Shown: positions 38,901 through 51,035 of the stretch, in pieces
Numbering within the stretch: position 1 is the first letter of the stretch
How the letters are laid out: each line of letters starts with the position of its first letter
Translations under genes and position numbers: made by a program
Assembly: GCA_902729315.2 (NCBI GenBank)
Contig: LR746270.1
Location: forward strand, 5,086,221-5,150,220
From: Spirodela intermedia
Lineage: Eukaryota > Streptophyta > Magnoliopsida > Alismatales > Araceae
Length of the DNA stretch: 64,000 nucleotides
Direction of reading: 5' to 3'
Notes under the pieces: model-generated
What the model was told of the DNA's origin: nothing
Databases searched by the model: none
What the model saw: the letters and a program-made list of their open reading frames with translations, nothing else

Positions 38901-40044
38901 GCCAAGCAGTCGCAGGCGGAGAGGGAAGAAGACAAAAGATATAGCGTTTGGATATCCATGTAGCTATCTTCTACTCTCTCTCTCTCTCTCTCTCTCTCAG
39001 TCTGTGGCTTGATAGTTCAGATCTGAAATCTCCACAGGCAAAGGTACTGTGGTCTCTCTCTCTCTCTCTCGCTATATATCTATATACAAACCTCCCATGC
39101 ACAGTTAGGCCTGCAACTTCGTAAGCAGATACACTGTTGTCTCTCTAATCCGCCTCCTGCCCTCACTTCGTCTCGAGCTATCTCGATATCCATCGTATCG
39201 TGGTAGACCGGCAAAAATACTGTCCCTAATCCCTCAATCTATCCCTTCTCCTCCTACGTTTGTTTGTGATCATATGGCGTAGTCTTCGCTCCGAATTTCC
39301 TCATGTGCACAGTGAGTGAAACGAACCATCGATTGATTCTCTCTCATCTTCTTCGTACCTTTACTTTTGGGAAACTCCATGAACAGGAGCATCCACTCCA
39401 CCATGAGCTCCGACTAAAAGGACTTGAAGTGATAGCCCTGTTGTTGTCATCTTGCCAACCCATCGTTTCCGGAAATCTCATGCCATCGACACGTGCCCCG
39501 TGGGCGCCTGCAAAGTGAAGTCTCCACAGCCGGGTAGAGTTGGGGTGGTCCTCCGTGATGGATGAGTTGATCACATGGACAGGAACAGAGGCATCTCCAT
39601 TATAGGGACGGGACGACCACTCACATGAGAGACGAACAAGGGTCACCGCGGGACTCGCCAAAGTGGGGCGCCCCGGGACCACGTCGGCGGCGGTGGCGAC
39701 AGTGCCGGCCCCCGCCGGGCATCGACAGTATCTGCGTTTAGTCGTGCCCCGCGATGGAGTGGTCATGCGGCAACCCGTTGCACTGCAAAATCCTCGCCAT
39801 GGAGCCTCCATGATGATGGTGATATCTAGGAGAGAAACAACTGCAGATTTAAGCTTGAAGAACTTAATATTTGCGCGTCTCGAGTTTGGCCTATTTTGTT
39901 CAAATGGAGCAAGTTACGCAAATAATGCGGCTGCAGGTAAGAAACCAGAACATAACCCTTTCCTCTTACTCCCATCAATTGGGTACGTCCCCTATTTAAT
40001 GTGAGATCACTAAAACCCTTCTATTTTCTAATCCCTCCCTTGTC

Positions 40045-40088
<44 letters not shown>

Positions 40089-43000
40089 AGAGTATCCCTC
40101 TTCTCAGAGAACGAATAAATGATGAACCAAGACAAGTCTAGAGTCGACAGGGCTCGGCTGTGGAGTTACACGTTGGCTTTTGGAGATTCAACCGAGATAC
40201 CAGCGGACGTACCTGCGGGATCCGGGTTTTACCTCCTTCAGAACATAGACGACAGATCGCAGCAGCAATGCCATCTGATCAGTAACGGAGGACCAGGATG
40301 TCAAGGGGAGACCTAGACCTGCCGGCGCTCCCCCGACCGTTTCTCGGAGCACCGGCAGGTCGACCGCCCAGCTTCTAGCCTGACCTGTCATGACGTGTCG
40401 AACGTTTCTCTCGACGGGTATTCCACGGTGCCAGTGGGAAGGGCATCCTTCCTTAAGGGAGGTTTCTCCATTTGTAGTCGACATTCGTCAATTCCCGCAG
40501 ACTTCTAGATTCGTTAGTCTCTTTTGTTTTCTTAGTTGGCTTATTGAATAATAAAAATTTCACACACCAGGAACTACGATATTTACTTAAAAGCCGATCG
40601 TTATGTTCTTGGTGTGCTAAGATGAAGGGGTCGCTAGCTTGATGATTACACAGGCACGGACATAAAATGCCCAAAAATGACCCAGTGAGTGATTGAAGCG
40701 GCTTCAATACTCACTCAGCATGTACTTGGAATATCTACAATAAAATGTTCGGCTATGATCTTGGTATCACGATAGGAGAAAAAATGAAAATTTTGACCGA
40801 AGTGAGGAAGAGAATGGAAAATCTCGGCCAGAAGAAAGAACGAATGAACGAGGAAGAAGATGATTATCTGAAAAGGGAAAACAATTACCTACATCTACGT
40901 CCATCACCAAGAACCATACCAAGCGTAGGGAAAAAAGGAGTATTCATAAAGAGGGCTCGGAGCATTGGTAAAAATGACAATAAGAACGTAAAACCAGGGA
41001 TGGTCCATGACGCGTGGGACTGACATCTCTGTCTCATCCCAAGCTTATGCAAATTATTTTCTCCATCTTTAGGCATTTGAGGAATAGAAGGTCATTTGGA
41101 CCCATCAAATCAATAAAAGATACAAAGGATGTTTCTACCTACCGTAGAAAATGACAAAAGTTTTCAGCTATATCAAATCTTTCCGACTTATTTTGATGGC
41201 CTTCGAACTTTCAGGAAAACCTAAAAAACGTAAAATAGTTTTAGTTCCCAAACCCAAAGTTTACGCGTGACTATTCTTTTGTAAACCCCCATGGGAAAGA
41301 AAGGTTAGATTTGAAAAGAAATTCCGGGTAAAAGTTTCAAAAATTGAAGTCCAATAGAATTATCAGTAGAGCGTAGTGTTATGGACACTATTGATATATT
41401 GAAAATAATATAGCATAATTATAAATTAATGAAAGATATTTATCCGCGCAGCAAACAATATTCAGTAACGCACCCGCTGTAAAGCTCGTGTCTTGCCTTC
41501 AAAGAAAGGGAATCGTTCACAAGATAACCATGTAGTTGTGCGATGCTCAGAATTGGAATATCAGTGGTAGAATGTTTCATCCAAGATGGATTCTATAGAA
41601 CGATATTAATCCCCGAAAGAAGAATTCCTACCATATCTCCAAGGGAGGTGTTACTTATATCTCCAACGTACACGATCCTGATGTTGAAGCACGTGGGGAA
41701 AATAAAACAAGGGATGAACAGCTCATCGGGCTAGAAGTCGCATGCTATCTTTTTGGTGGGAGCCAAACTTGTATAATGGCAGACTCAAGGCGCACGATGA
41801 GAGGATAGAAGACAAACCTACCCTCGAAGACATGGGAAAAACGAAGGACGAGAATTATGTAATTGCTTATTACGCATCACTTACCTATTCGGGAAAGGAG
41901 GTGAAGAACGTAAAGATATCTAAATTTCCTCTCCAAATGCTGGGAGCCTGGTCGTGACTTAAAACATATTTTAGAGGCTCATAAACGTCCATTCATCGGT
42001 CAGGCCCGTCAAGGTATCTGCGAGATCCCTAGAAGATCATGGCGTACTCAGTTTTCTCTTACCAGGCTATGTTGATCTCTTTCACCACTTTTTTATCTCA
42101 CTTCATGAACTCAATGCCCCCTTATCCATAGCTACTCACTAGGGTGCACTGCTTTTATTGTTCACACGTCAAAGATCCGGTCGTCTCTATTCTCTTATTC
42201 TTGTCCCAGATGACATCCTTGATTCTAGTTTGTGAGGCCATTGAGACTATAATTGTTTGCCAATGGGTTTTCGAGAAAACATTTGTTCGATGAAGCATAT
42301 AATTTTATGGTAAAACTGAATTGAGTAGCACCACTCTCACATGAGAACTCTTTGAGAAATAGATTTCCTCAAAGCTAGAGTGTTGATGTCATTTTTAATG
42401 GGGCAGATATCATTTTCTTCTCCCAAAGAATGCAAGAAGAATATTTAAATATTTGAGGGTCTGTTGCAACAATAGGAAGAAATATGATGATAAGAAGATG
42501 AATGCAACTCTCTGAAGGACACAAATGATCAATCCAATAATAAAATGGAATGATATCACAATGTCTCTTCTTCTCTCACTAGCCTGTGAAGAACCATGTA
42601 GTTTTTCAATGAGCATCTGCTTTAAGTATTCAAGTTATCACTCATCGCCCCCTTTCGGTGCTAGACACACCGTGGATGACCATTTTTGCCTTTTTGTGCT
42701 TATTGCGTGCAGATTTTGTAAAGATTTTTTCAAAAATGTAAACTCTCATTATTCATCACATTAATGCACATAAGAAGACTCGTCATTAAATGGCTAGGAT
42801 AACCTAATTCTCACAAAAGATTGGAATTATACTATAACGATGGCGCTAAAACTGAAAGCTTAAATCAAATGGCTGGATCGTTCATTCTGACAATTGGATA
42901 TCAGTGATCGACCATTCATGGATGCTCAAAATGAGGGATAGTAAGGATCTCGGTTCAAACCCCTACGTTCATTTTGTTGCTTCAATACCTACGGCGATCA

Positions 43001-44836
43001 CTATTCCTTCCACAAAATAGAAACATTCATGCAGATCTTGAACTAATCCATTGAACTCCAAAGTTTAACGCTCGCGCTAGGTGTTCTCCTTCATATCTCT
43101 CTCTGTCGAGTAATTGGGAAATGCAGAATGCAATCTATATCTTATATCCACAAAATATACCTGAAAAGTGAATGTTATGTTTGCAAAAAAATCATCATTG
43201 TATATTCTTTTTCAGCAACGAGGAAGTTATATTTCATCTCGTTTTCTCCGTCTTGATGCTTGTAAATTGAGGGTATATTGTCACGCGCTGGTCGTGCCAG
43301 GGGTGTCACATATATATCGTGAGTCTTACCTCTATGGTTTGGTAGATTATAAAGATATTCATCCATTAGCAGGTGTTCAAATGCTCAGCAATGACTTTAG
43401 AAAGGAAAAAAGGAATGATGCTTACTTTACTGGGTCTCTCTTGACTTAGCGAAAAAGAGAAGATGGAAGAGAGTGGCATCTGTTTCCATCTCCATTCTCA
43501 CTCTTTTTGCGTGTTCCTCGAGAGTCTTCTATTTAATTCATGGGTTCATGATATGTTCCTATGAGTGACTTTTGAACATTCCCAAATTTTCAATAAACTC
43601 AGTCGTACTGTCTCAGGCTGAATGTCTAACGTACACAACAAGAAAAGCCCCGGTCAAAGGAACAGAAGACATACTTCCCTAGGATAATGCACACAGAAGC
43701 ATAAATACGCACGACCGAGTTTCAGAGGTGATCATGAAGAAAAGTCTGAAGTCAACCCATCGAGAATACAGTAAATCTTGAAAACCGTTCCCTTATATAC
43801 TCTTCTTCCCATACGACACAGAGTAAATGATGGAGAGACGTCTTTAGTTCAAGGGAGCCATGAATTAAAAACAGTGATAGAGCAGATCTACTCACTGAGA
43901 ACAGTAGAAGCCGGCATGCATTAGAATGAGGTCGCCCACTGCTCTTCCTGTCTCAACTATGAGGTCGCTGTAAATCACACACCAAGACCAGGACAAACAG
44001 GGACTTGTCAACAAGACAAACCTAGCTTCATCCTAAGAAGTTATTATTTATTTTACTTTCCACTAAAAAAGGCGCTCGTGGCGTTCATGATCTAGCCCAC
44101 GAAGCAAAACCCTTATGAAACCAACAAAAAGGGGAGAAAGAAAGGTGAAATTTGTTTCGAAACTCCGGATAGAAACTTCTAAGGGGGCGACCATCACCAA
44201 GATGCGTGGAGTTCCAAGTCCTATGCGAGGGAGGGACACGATGTAGGAAGCTCGCCGGAGGGGGAAGAGAAGGGAAAAGACAAAGAGTTGAATAGAGTAG
44301 GATAGAGACCCGACCTTGTAGCCCCGTTAGGCTCTGCCTTGCCTCAGCGCCCTCTCCGATCGATCTGAAAAGTTCCTGCGACTGGGTAACGCTGTAATAA
44401 AGGTAACAGGCATGATTGCAGAGGGTAATTCCATCATATTAGCGATTGTTGGAGCTCTGTGGCCATTACACTCGTCTTCTTCTTCTTTAATGGAGGTTGG
44501 AACAAATAATGAAGAAATCTCCAAGATCTAGATAATGTGGAGGATGGGAGGATCTATATGTTTTTAATCTATGAAATATACGTGTACAATTGAAGGATAA
44601 GCTTTTAGCACAAAACGTTCGAGCTGAAAAGAAGAAGAGGAAGAAGAAATTGGACGAAGGATTCCAGCCCTATTGATAGCTAAGAGACATCACACTGCCC
44701 TTGTATTCTTCTGAATCAACCACAGACGACGGCAAAGAAGATCTCATCTTGGGTCGATGGAGCAAAAGAAAAACTTCCCTTGCCTTCGCCGTCTGAGGCC
44801 AATCTTGCTCTTCTTTTTCTTCTTCTTCTTAGCCGT
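35987..44836. other. Long intergenic region rich in CT/GA tracts
   Basis: No gene could be named. CT runs occur at 36698-36718, 38974-38998, 39053-39070 and 40050-40087; GA runs at 37253-37271 and 38210-38240. Open frames such as 39344-39811 and 37701-38279 (both minus) are GC-rich but show no domain, and I found no convincing chain of splice sites in them. I searched by eye for conserved mature microRNA sequences (miR156, 159/319, 160, 164, 166, 167, 171, 172, 390, 396 and others) on both strands and saw none. Confidence 0.4.
40050..40087. repeat. (CT)19 microsatellite
   Basis: A pure CT dinucleotide run of about 38 bases lies roughly 30 bases before an ATG (40119) that opens a 65-codon frame of no known family. 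CT runs in plants often mark 5' leaders, but that gene is not supported. Confidence 0.9.
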
Positions 44837-45760
44837 CTAAATATCCAGCGAATCCGCCATCTCCGATCTCCCGAGCTTTAATTGGAGGGACGCCAGTGGG
44901 GGATGCCCTAGCTCCGCGGAGTTTCCGCCTGAGTCATCTTTAGATGTTGAGCAATCCAAGTCAACCCCGAACAACCTCACCGTCTTGGAGGCCCCCTTGC
45001 CCTGGACCATAGGAATGGCGAGGGACTCCTCCCCGCTACCTCTGATCCCAAGTTGCACCCCAATTTGCGACGGGCTCACCTCCGATCTCAGGTAGAGCAT
45101 ATACGGATTGTACCCGTATCCCACATGGCGGTGGCGATCGTATAGCCCCATGCCCGACGCCCCTGACGTCGGCAAGGGCGGCACGACGAGGCTGGTCAAC
45201 GGGACGGCTGACCGAGGGAAGGGCATCACATAGGAGGATAGCTCACGGCGATGGTGGTGGTGATATCCTGGAAGCGGGAGGCGGGGGAAGTGTAGCCCAC
45301 CGGGGCGGCGCTTCCAGTCGATGAAGAGGCGATGACGGCCCGCCTCACCTACGCCGCGGCCGAAGGAGACGGTGTCGCCGGCGTCTAGGCGCTTTTCCTT
45401 AACGAAGCGACTCCAGCCCTTGGTCATGACGTAGCTCTGGCTGCTGTTCCAGTAGGAGTAGCGGAAGCGCCATGGCTTGCCAGTGGGGTCCTCGAAGTTG
45501 AGCAAGAGACCCTTCTCGTTGGTGGAGGCGTCGAGTGGGAAGTATCTCTCGGCGTGTTGCTTGGGGATGACCAGGCGGTTAAGCTTTCCCACGTCGCTCG
45601 GGGTCACTACCTTGTCGAACATGTGCTCCTTCTCCATGATGGAGGAAGAGGAGGAAGGAGGTGGGAGGGCCAAGGATGGGCGATGGCTGAGTAGCTCGCT
45701 GGTGTCTTCTTCTTCTTCATAGTCGTAGTATACTTCTCTTCCTTCATGTATGAACTCCAT
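44837..45760 (-). CDS. NGATHA-type B3 transcription factor
   Basis: An intronless frame gives 307 residues. After an acidic N-terminal stretch ([18 protein letters not shown]) and a serine run, a B3 DNA-binding domain spans about 40-150. It contains [71 protein letters not shown] and [10 protein letters not shown]. This wording, without an AP2 domain, is that of NGATHA proteins and not full RAV factors. Near the C-terminus [10 protein letters not shown] is the RLFGV repression motif, and LASLQLKLG is a second conserved block. NGATHA factors act in the nucleus to shape leaves and carpels, partly through auxin. The ATG at 45760 is chosen because the frame upstream has no earlier ATG and runs into a likely leader intron acceptor (minus strand ATATTGACAG, about 45855). 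Length is normal and nothing is missing. Confidence 0.93.
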   Translation of the reverse strand: MEFIHEGREVYYDYEEEEDTSELLSHRPSLALPPPSSSSSIMEKEHMFDKVVTPSDVGKLNRLVIPKQHAERYFPLDASTNEKGLLLNFEDPTGKPWRFRYSYWNSSQSYVMTKGWSRFVKEKRLDAGDTVSFGRGVGEAGRHRLFIDWKRRPGGLHFPRLPLPGYHHHHRRELSSYVMPFPRSAVPLTSLVVPPLPTSGASGMGLYDRHRHVGYGYNPYMLYLRSEVSPSQIGVQLGIRGSGEESLAIPMVQGKGASKTVRLFGVDLDCSTSKDDSGGNSAELGHPPLASLQLKLGRSEMADSLDI

Positions 45761-46283
45761 CGGTGTGGAGATCTTGTTGCCTGGCTTCTCGACGGGGTTA
45801 TTCAACTGCCAACGGATCACCTCACGGCTCCAGTGAAGACTCTCAGTCTGTCAATATTGGGAGATGAAAGAGAAGCAGAGTGGAGGATTCGATGGGAGAA
45901 GGCCTAGAGATGCGCTCGCATGCCCCCAAAGGGAGGAGAGAAAATAGGATAGATCGATCGATCTTGACACAGAGAGAGAGAGAGATAGACTCCTCTTCGA
46001 CTTCCTACAAGACTACGAGATTAAGGGTTTCCCAATTGGACTGCGATATAGAGAGAGAGACGAGTGTGCCATAGGGTTCAGCGGGGGCAGGTGTTGTGTC
46101 TCTCTTCTGGATGCCGGGCCTTCCACAGTGATCTCCGAGCAGTAGGGCATGGAATTGTTTAGCTTCTTCCAGGGGTTACTGTTCCTGGATGGGGAAAGAG
46201 AGAGAAACGGATGAGGAAGAGAACTTTGGCTGTAAAGTAGAGAGAGAAAGAGCGAGGGAGAGAGAGAGAGAGAGAGAGAGAGG
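45761..46283 (-). promoter_or_regulatory. NGATHA leader and promoter with GA/CT tracts
   Basis: On the coding (minus) strand the region upstream of the gene has CT tracts at plus-strand 45970-45985, 46048-46060 and 46258-46282. GAGA/CTCT elements are bound by BASIC PENTACYSTEINE proteins, which recruit Polycomb to plant developmental genes, so they may be functional here. A leader intron is likely but its donor was not fixed. Confidence 0.45.
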
Positions 46284-46699
46284 ACTAAAGCATTGTGAAG
46301 AGGAAGGATAGGGGGCCCATGAATTATGATCTGCTTGGGACCATGTGAGCTTGTCCTTCCATGTTATTTCTGGGTATACTCAACAATCGATACCCTTTAA
46401 AATTGCGTTCGTGTCCTGATTTTGTTTTCAACTCCGCAGCAGACTACCCACAGACGTTACTGCGTACGAATCCTCTTACCCTCCATTAGATTGGCTCGCT
46501 GAGTTAACCCCACTTAGGGCCGGTGCAACTTCTGTATATCGAGTAGGTGGTTGAACTGGACCCATCAGCGGACCGTCGGGCGTGGGGAACCTACGCCTGC
46601 TAGGGCTGGAGGTGGAGGCCCTCCCGGAGGAGCCTCGTTACCTCGTAGCAACCTCCCCTACCGCCCAAGCAGTAACACTTTGCAGTAGAAAGAGAGTTC

Positions 46700-46985
46700 T
46701 CTGACGGAGGTCCCCAGAGAGAGAGAGAGAGGGAGACAGAGAGAGAGAGAGAGAGAGAGACAGAGACAGAGAGAGAGAGACGGTGTTGTGTAAGGAAATA
46801 CTGAGATATGCGGACATGAACGCGTACAAAAGAGTGAGCTTGAAGAGCGTAGAAGAGAGGGAGGGAGGGAGAGAGAAGAAAGAGAGACAGAGAGAGAGAG
46901 ACAGAGAGACAGAGAGAGAGGGGGAGTGTTTTCGTATAAATAAATATTAAGACGCAGACATGCACGCGTACCAAAGAGCGAGGCC
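46700..46985. repeat. Diverged tandem duplication with GA tracts
   Basis: Two units of about 140 bases each pair a GA-rich block (46717-46780, 46860-46922) with a unique block: ATACTGAGATATGCGGACATG with ACGCGTACAAAAGAG (to about 46832), and ATATTAAGACGCAGACATG with ACGCGTACCAAAGAG (to about 46978). The unique blocks are about 75% identical. It lies about 1 kb upstream of the NGATHA gene. Confidence 0.65.
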
Positions 46986-47516
46986 ATGGACCGTGGGGGA
47001 GGGGGCGACGGGAGAGAGGGAGATACTAGAAAGAGGAGAGAGGAGGCGCAAGCGGAAGAAGGAATGGCGGTGGCCTCAGATCCCGCGTTATCTGTACGTT
47101 ATTCGATCCTCATAGTATCATTGAAACTCTGAGCTGATTCCTTCCTTCACGCTGTGGAACTCGTGAAAGAGGCTAGATCGATTATTTTTGTCCAAGATGG
47201 CATCGTTTGGACGTCGTTAGAGGCAGTCTTGTCCCCAGATATTGTAAAAAAGGGAATAAATTGACGCCAGTGAGAACCTAGAAAAAGGATTTTTTCTATG
47301 AAGAACATGGCAATGTATGCTTGATCATGTTTCCTGCTTTCTTCTCCCACCGTTCTCACCTCCAAGAGAATCGCCTGGCCGAGTATGATCTGTTGATCGA
47401 AATTTCTCTCGGCTATCAGTATTTAATTGATATGTTCTTCACTTTTTCTCAATAATTAGGCGTGATTACGCTGCAAGTCGATCAAAACTCGATTTCAAAT
47501 TCATAAATGTAAAATG

Positions 47517-47557
47517 AAGGGAGGGAAGGAGGGAGGGAGGGAGGGAGGGACCGAGCG

Positions 47558-47597
<40 letters not shown>
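47517..47597. repeat. Compound (GGGA)n-(GA)18 microsatellite
   Basis: An imperfect GGGA/GGAA tract (47517-47550) leads through CCGAGCGAGC into a pure GA run (47561-47597). The serine-leucine frame on the minus strand is a by-product. Confidence 0.9.
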
Positions 47598-47601
<4 letters not shown>

Positions 47602-49727
47602 ATTCATTGAGATGACGCATGGAGCCAAACCCGACTTTCTATCTTGGGATTCAAAATAAAGATCTGTAGTCAAAGAACTTGCCAGAACCACTGACTATCT
47701 GAGCCAGATCTAGCCTTTGGCATGACTCACGTAAATCAGTTTGATGAAGGAGAAGCTTATGAAGACTGGTCCAGCGCGTAGCATTGTGAGCCTAGAGGTC
47801 CAAAGCTCATTTTTCCTGTCATATTTCACGACCACTTACATTCCAACCTCATCTCTCTCTCTCTCTCTCTGCCTCTGTCTCCCTCAGAGACCATCCCTCA
47901 GAGGCCAGGTTTTGTAAGAGATTGGCCCAACTAGCAAATTTTCTCAGATTTTCCCCGAAACCATGAATGACACGCGACTTGGGTTTCAGTTCGGCGAGGC
48001 TAAGGTCAAACCAGCCCTTCGACATCGCTTGGGAACTAATCCTTTCATCTGGGCTGGATTTCCCTTGTTCTGTCCCTCTACATAAGAAAAATAAGTATTA
48101 TCTCAGATCAGACCAAGCCTAGGCGTAGGTAAGGTCCAGCCCAGAAGCTCAACGTACGTACCATACGCCTCTGATAGCCTAGAAAAACAATTGCAAAACT
48201 CTCAATAGATTAAAAGGTAAAAATAATGAAACGAAGTTTATTATAAGGATAACTACTAAACCCTTCTAACCCCTCTCATTAGGCTCCACCTTTTATCTTC
48301 ATCCTCCCAAATCATGGGTTTGTGGAGGAGGACAATAAAAGGGAGAGACGGAGACTGACTCAGTGTCTGTGTTTACGCAAGTGGGGAACGGGAAAAAGAT
48401 GAAGGTAAAGAAGCGGGATGTAAGAGCGGTATTCGTTGCAAAGCATGTGGTGAGAAGAAGCGACAGGTACAGCTTGCTTCCACTGTAGCTGATGTCGATC
48501 AATATGACTTGCATCTTCTTGTGACATTCAGTGGTGTCAATGGGCCGGGCCGGCTGGAGTGTTTTGAACTTGGTCTACAATATCAAGTCCAGAAAAGAAA
48601 AGAGGTCCACAGGTAAGTTACCCGGGACGTCTCTGTGCCTTAAAAGAGCCCGGCGGAGAAGCCCAAAGATCGTTTTCTCACGTCAAGTGGGAGTTCAACA
48701 CCCACATGAGACTCTCTCTCTCTCTCTCACGGGTTGGAACCCATATTGAATGGGACACGCAACTTAGAAAGTTATGGGCAAATATATTATCAACCAGTTT
48801 TTTTGCCTCGAGCCTCGTAAGAGACGCCGAAGCTCGCATTGAGCTCAGCAAGGCCCGGAATGGCCAGGTCAGTCGATATCATAGAAGCATATCAATATAC
48901 TATCGTCTGTGGAGTGTCATAGATAAGCTCAGACTGAGGACTTGAGAACAATAATTAGGCTTTTGTTTGCCTCACCTACTGTAGGATTAATTTTCTTGGG
49001 ATGACTGAAAATCAACAGATTCCATCTCTCTCAAGTTCCCAAGAAATAAAAAAAGAAAGGCGGCGACCCAGTGGATCGTTCCCACTGTTTCGTCTCTTGA
49101 TCTGACACGGCGACGCAAGTCTCCTTCATGTTCGAACGTTTGACCTACTACATAATCATAAACTTGAATTTGATTCGGCTCTGGCGACCTACCACAGAGA
49201 ATTCTCTATCCCCACCCACCCCCCCGTCTCTCTCTCTCTCTCGCGGTGCAGTTTCTTGATTCTGAAGCCTATCGTCTATCTCTTTATTCGTGAAATCTCA
49301 GGGCAAAGACCGCCTCCGTCTTCCCCTTCACTGCTCGAAGGGAAGGACGAGTCTAAGGAGACAAACCCTTATCGTCCGGCAGGGAACTAAAATCTAGTCC
49401 CCTCGTTCCTTTTGATGCCTTGGGCTTCCTCTGCCCATGCACTGGAATGATGGCACTGTTCCACTGTTGTACTGTTTCGGCTAGCTTTTATTGCCCCCTT
49501 CCCTGTAGCTCGCCAGGGAGAAGAAGGTATCGGTGGGGGTGATAGTGTGGCTGATGAGGCCCCATCAGAAGCGTACGTATGCTACCTAGAATGTGGGCCT
49601 CATCTCCCTCTCTGCTCCTCTGCAAGTCCGCTCCCATACGCGTCGATTTGGAGCCTGAAAGCGCAGGGCCTGCATGGTCTCACGTAAGTACCCATCTCCT
49701 TCCTATCTTCCTTCGTCAGACGTTCGC

Positions 49728-49761
<34 letters not shown>

Positions 49762-50525
49762 CACACATAACTATGGTGAAAATAGGCCAGCCAGTCCCAA
49801 CCTCGCCCAAACCAGTCCCAATCCGTACATATGTTACTTGGGTTGGACCGGGCTTGGGCCCACAGAAAAGCCTGTAAAGCCGCTTTCAGGTCAGATCAGA
49901 CCCTCAGAGAAAACTGAGCTATTGACTCGTGGGCCAGACCCTCATAAAGTCCACTCCTTTTGGGGCCTTTATTTACCGAGTTTTGACTTCAGGGTCCAAA
50001 TCTGGTAAAAGTGGATCCATCCCGGTACTGGGCTTTCCGGTCCTTTGACAACCCTCTCCTTGACTAACCCCAGTCAAAGTGGAGATGAGAGCAAAGATAG
50101 AGAGAGGGGAAATTCGGCTGTAACTAGGCTGGAATTCTTCGTAGAAAGATCGGGTCCACTGACTGGCCCGAATATTTAAAAATGGGTTGGTCAAACAAAT
50201 GAGATGACTCAAGGTTTGACAAATCTAGTCGTGTGTTTAGTCAACGGGAGGGAAGTGCGACCGTGAAGAGGGTGTCGTGGAGGCTCGGTCAACGGGTAGA
50301 TTTTCTTCTATGAGACTCATCTTCCACGCGTCTGTAGATCACAGTAACCTCGAGACAGGTGAGTGAGGAGATGGTGGCCGCAAATCTTAGCTCGACTGAT
50401 CCGCTTGATCTGCAGAACATAGCGTCGCTGTTCCTCGCCTGGACGCCAGGCCGGGTCTTGCGGCGCCGTCCCTGCCGAAGCCAGGACAAGAAGCTCGCTG
50501 GTAGAGAGAGAGAGAGTGAAGAAAG
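47598..50525. other. Intergenic between NGATHA upstream region and NAC gene
   Basis: No gene was recognised. CT runs lie at 47853-47871, 48713-48728, 49228-49242 and 49733-49758. Several GC-rich frames are open for 60-110 codons without family resemblance. Confidence 0.4.
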
Positions 50526-50720
50526 ATGAGCAAGAGGGTAACATGCATGTAGGGGTCTTACAGGAAAACGCCTCGAGAGAAAGAGAGAGAGAGAGAGAAA
50601 GAGGACGAAAGATGAACAAGAAAGCAACAGATGTGTACAGGTCTAACTAGAAAACGCCAGGAGAGAAATGAGCGAGAGGGGTAACAAACATTTATGCATT
50701 GAAAAAACGCCTACAGAGAG
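50526..50720. repeat. Three diverged tandem units downstream of the NAC gene
   Basis: Units starting at 50526, 50612 and 50668 share a layout: ATGAGC/ATGAAC, an AAGAGGGTAACA-like block, a GTCT-AC or equivalent block, GAAAACGCC and AGAGAGAA. The first unit has an inserted GA run (50582-50600), which explains its longer spacing. A possible fourth remnant lies near 50860. Transcription status is unknown. Confidence 0.6.
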
Positions 50721-51035
50721 CCAAATAGGCACAACGAAGACCCCAGTGCTTGGAGGTAACCAGAATGGTTTAGAAAATACCCCTTAAAAGGAGCGTAGAT
50801 CTGTAAGTAGCAGACGAGAGAGAGAGAGAGAGAGAAAGAGAGAGCGAATACGGGAAGCAGCATAAAGGGCTAACGCCAAGAGTTAATTTTTTCTCTGAAA
50901 CCGTTCTTAATTACACATACACAAACCTAGCCACAACAGCCCCCTCCATGGGGACTCTCCCGTGTCTAGAACGAACTATGCACAAACCATATAACATATA
51001 TCACATTTGATATGAACCTCCACATCAGCAATGCC

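Noticed and set aside
39344-39811. 155-codon GC-rich minus-strand frame
   Set aside because: No family resemblance and no convincing donor; one good acceptor (near 39518) alone is not enough.
37000-41000. Conserved microRNA precursor in the CT-rich region
   Set aside because: No mature sequence of the widely conserved families was seen on either strand; hairpin folding could not be computed here.
42940-42975. SINE or tRNA fragment suggested by GGTTCAAACCCC
   Set aside because: Only box B is present; I saw no acceptable box A, poly-A tail or target duplication.
46600-46987. Serine-leucine-rich minus-strand frames of 109-124 codons
   Set aside because: They translate GA/CT tracts, with no domain or splice support.
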